DNA from: Acidimicrobiales bacterium
GTDB taxonomy: Bacteria > Actinomycetota > Acidimicrobiia > Acidimicrobiales > JADJXE01
Assembly: GCA_016716005.1 (NCBI GenBank)
Contig: JADJXE010000001.1
Location: 2,307,001-2,371,000, forward strand
Length of the DNA stretch: 64,000 nt
Reading direction: 5' to 3'
Under the pieces are notes generated by a model. It made no database searches. It saw only the letters and a list, made by a program, of their open reading frames with translations, and was not told the origin of the DNA. This document shows positions 62,415-64,000 of this stretch, one piece after another. Within the stretch, counting starts at the first letter, position 1, and the number at the start of each line of letters is the position of its first letter. The position numbers and the translations under genes were made by a program.

Positions 62415-63663
62415 ATGGCGGATCGGCCTCGGGTGGAGGACTGGGCCACCGACTTCGACCACACCGACCCGGCGTGGGTGGCCGACCCGTTCCCGATCTG
62501 GGACGAGCTGCGCCACACCTGCCCGGTCGCCCACTCCGGACGCTACGGGGGCGTGTGGCTGCCCACCCGGCACGACGACATCGCCGCGGTCGCCTACGAC
62601 ACGGAGCACTTCTCCTCGAAGCGGGTGATCGTGAACGAGGTCCGCGACGTCGAGCCGCCGCCCGGCGGCGGGGCGCCGCCCATCACCTCCGACCCGCCGT
62701 TCCACGGCCCCGCCCGGCGGGTGTTGCTCCCCGCCTTCTCGCCCAAGGCGATCGACCGCTGGGAGGCGGTCACCCGCACCCTGTGCGGCGAGCTGCTCGA
62801 CGCCGTGCTCGACCGCGGCGGATGCGACGCCGCCCGCGACTACGCGCAGCACATCCCGGTGTCGGTGATCGCGCGCATGCTGGGCGTGCCCCGCGAGGAC
62901 GGTGACCGCTTCCGGCACTGGATCCACGTGGCCCTCGAGGAGGTGACCGCGGCACCCGGTGAGCGGGCGCAGACGTTCGCCGAGCTCATCACGTACATCG
63001 ACGGGGTGATCGACTCGCACCGGCGCACCCCGCAGGACGATCTCGTCGGCTACCTGCTCGAGGCCCAGATCGAGGGCCGACACCTCACCCACGAGCACCT
63101 CCGGGGCACCCTCGTGCTCGTGCTCATCGCCGGCATCGACACCACCTGGAGCGCGATCGGCTCGTCGCTGTGGCACCTGGCGCACCCCGGCCGACCGCGC
63201 CCGGCTGGTGGCCGACCCGTCCCTGATGGCGACCGCCGTGGAGGAGCTGCTGCGGGCCTACGCGCCGGTCACCATGGCTCGCGTGGTCGCCGAGGAGTGC
63301 GAGCTGGGCGGCCGGGTGCTGCAGCCGGGCGACTGGCTCCTGCTGGCGTTCCCGGCCGCGAACCGCGACCCGGAGGCCTTCCCGAGGGCCGACGAGGTCG
63401 TCCTCGACCGGGCCGAGAACCGCCATGCCGCCTTCGGCCTGGGCATCCACCGGTGCCTGGGCTCCAACCTGGCCCGCATGGAGCTGCGGGTCGCGCTCGA
63501 GGAGTGGCTGCGGCGCGTGCCCGACTTCGAGCTGGCCGACCCCGACGCGGTCACGTGGTCGGCGGGCCAGGTGCGAGGCCCGCGGTCGCTCCCGGTGCGG
63601 TTCCTGCAGACCGCTCCCGGGGGGTCGGGCACCACCACGGCAGGGCGCCCTTCCTCGCCCTGA
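62415..63663 (+). pseudogene. Cytochrome P450 interrupted by a 1-bp frameshift
   Basis: The reading from ATG 62415 follows a P450 through the I helix (LIAGIDTTWSAIGSSLWHLA), then goes out of frame near 63185. The rest of the protein continues in the next frame: RARLVADPSLMATAVEELLR, with ExxR, and the heme loop AFGLGIHRCLGSNLARMELR. Removing one C from the CCCC run at 63185-63188 restores a continuous 415-residue P450 reading LWHLAHPADRARLVADP across the join. So it is either a real single-base insertion inactivating the enzyme or a homopolymer error in the sequence. All catalytic motifs are otherwise intact, and the partner ferredoxin gene is complete. Confidence 0.85.
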
Positions 63664-63677
63664 GCGCCGTCCGGCCG

Positions 63678-64000
63678 TCAGTGCACGTCGGCGACGCTGC
63701 CCACGCGGCGCAGCCCGCGGCTGCCGGTGAGGCCGAACACCACCACGAACGCGGATGCCGCCACCAGGATGATCGTGGCACCCGACGACACGTCGATGTG
63801 GTAGCTGAGGTTCATCCCGACGAACCCGCAGAGCGCCCCGATGATCGGCGCCAGCACCAGCATCCGGGCGAACGAGTTGGTGAGCATCCGAGCGATCACG
63901 GCCGGGGTGACCAGCATGGCCGAGATCAGCAGCACGCCCATCACCTGCATGGTCACCAGGATCGTGACCGCGAGCACGAGCATGAGGAGGGCCTCGACGC
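63678..64000 (-). CDS. Metal ABC transporter permease (ZnuB/MntB-like), C-terminal part
   Basis: The last 107 or so residues of an ABC-3 family permease; the 5' part lies beyond the right edge. VTILVTMQVMGVLLISAMLV and TPAVIARMLTNSFARMLVLA are the typical late helices, with GFVGMNLSYHIDVSSGATII before the C-terminus. Family members import Zn, Mn or Fe. It converges on the P450 with 14 bp between stops. The SmtB-like ArsR at 57069 could be linked functionally, but it is 6.6 kb away. Confidence 0.85.
   Translation of the reverse strand, partial: VEALLMLVLAVTILVTMQVMGVLLISAMLVTPAVIARMLTNSFARMLVLAPIIGALCGFVGMNLSYHIDVSSGATIILVAASAFVVVFGLTGSRGLRRVGSVADVH

Overview
The window is a high-GC (roughly 73-78 % in hand-counted chromosomal samples) actinobacterial chromosome segment, most likely from class Acidimicrobiia (Iamia/Ilumatobacter-like). 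That placement is inference. It rests on base composition, two F420-type luciferase-like oxidoreductases, many GTG starts, pervasive GTGA/TGATG start-stop overlaps, several apparently leaderless genes, and the dnaX / SRP RNA / tRNA-Ser / tadA neighbourhood.

Layout. 1-6450: 5' part of dnaX, an arsR-sulP pair, a 4.5S SRP RNA gene (ffs), tRNA-Ser(GGA), tadA and tRNA-Ser(CGA). A 1.5 kb islet bounded by copies of the tRNA 3' end follows, holding a relaxase remnant and a higBA toxin-antitoxin pair, then a CDF metal transporter. 6519-11420: ABC exporter, methyltransferase and copper ATPase. 11726-18643: six-gene branched-chain-type ABC uptake operon with an acyl-CoA ligase inside it. 18740-25433: alpha-galactosidase and a DksA-like protein, divergent from a four-gene sugar ABC importer. 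25487-35996: PIN protein, acyl-CoA dehydrogenase, GH63-like glycosidase, an HTTM / TMEM165 membrane operon, a kinase-flippase fusion and a Bax-inhibitor-1-like protein. 36107-48230: small enzymes, PPK2, a GGDEF protein, two F420-type oxidoreductases and a P450. 48379-50715: tRNA-Lys followed by a second islet bounded by its 3' end, with a hydrolase and two SRPBCC proteins. 50867-64000: OSBS-like enolase, second SulP, acetoacetyl-CoA synthetase, then a co-directional run (metal-type ArsR, two Gfo/Idh dehydrogenases, hydrolase, S51-like/CysS-like fusion, ferredoxin, frameshifted P450) and the end of a metal ABC permease.

Most striking points. (1) Two small islets, one at tRNA-Ser(CGA) and one at tRNA-Lys(TTT), are each bounded by a duplicated tRNA 3' end. 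Both lack an integrase and have lower GC (about 63 % in hand-counted samples) than the flanks. (2) A family of three 57-60 bp hairpin-forming repeats lies in intergenic spaces, two of them at convergent gene junctions. (3) The SRP RNA gene has 28-nt terminal arms that can pair with each other or fold back on themselves. No CRISPR array and no intact insertion sequence was seen.
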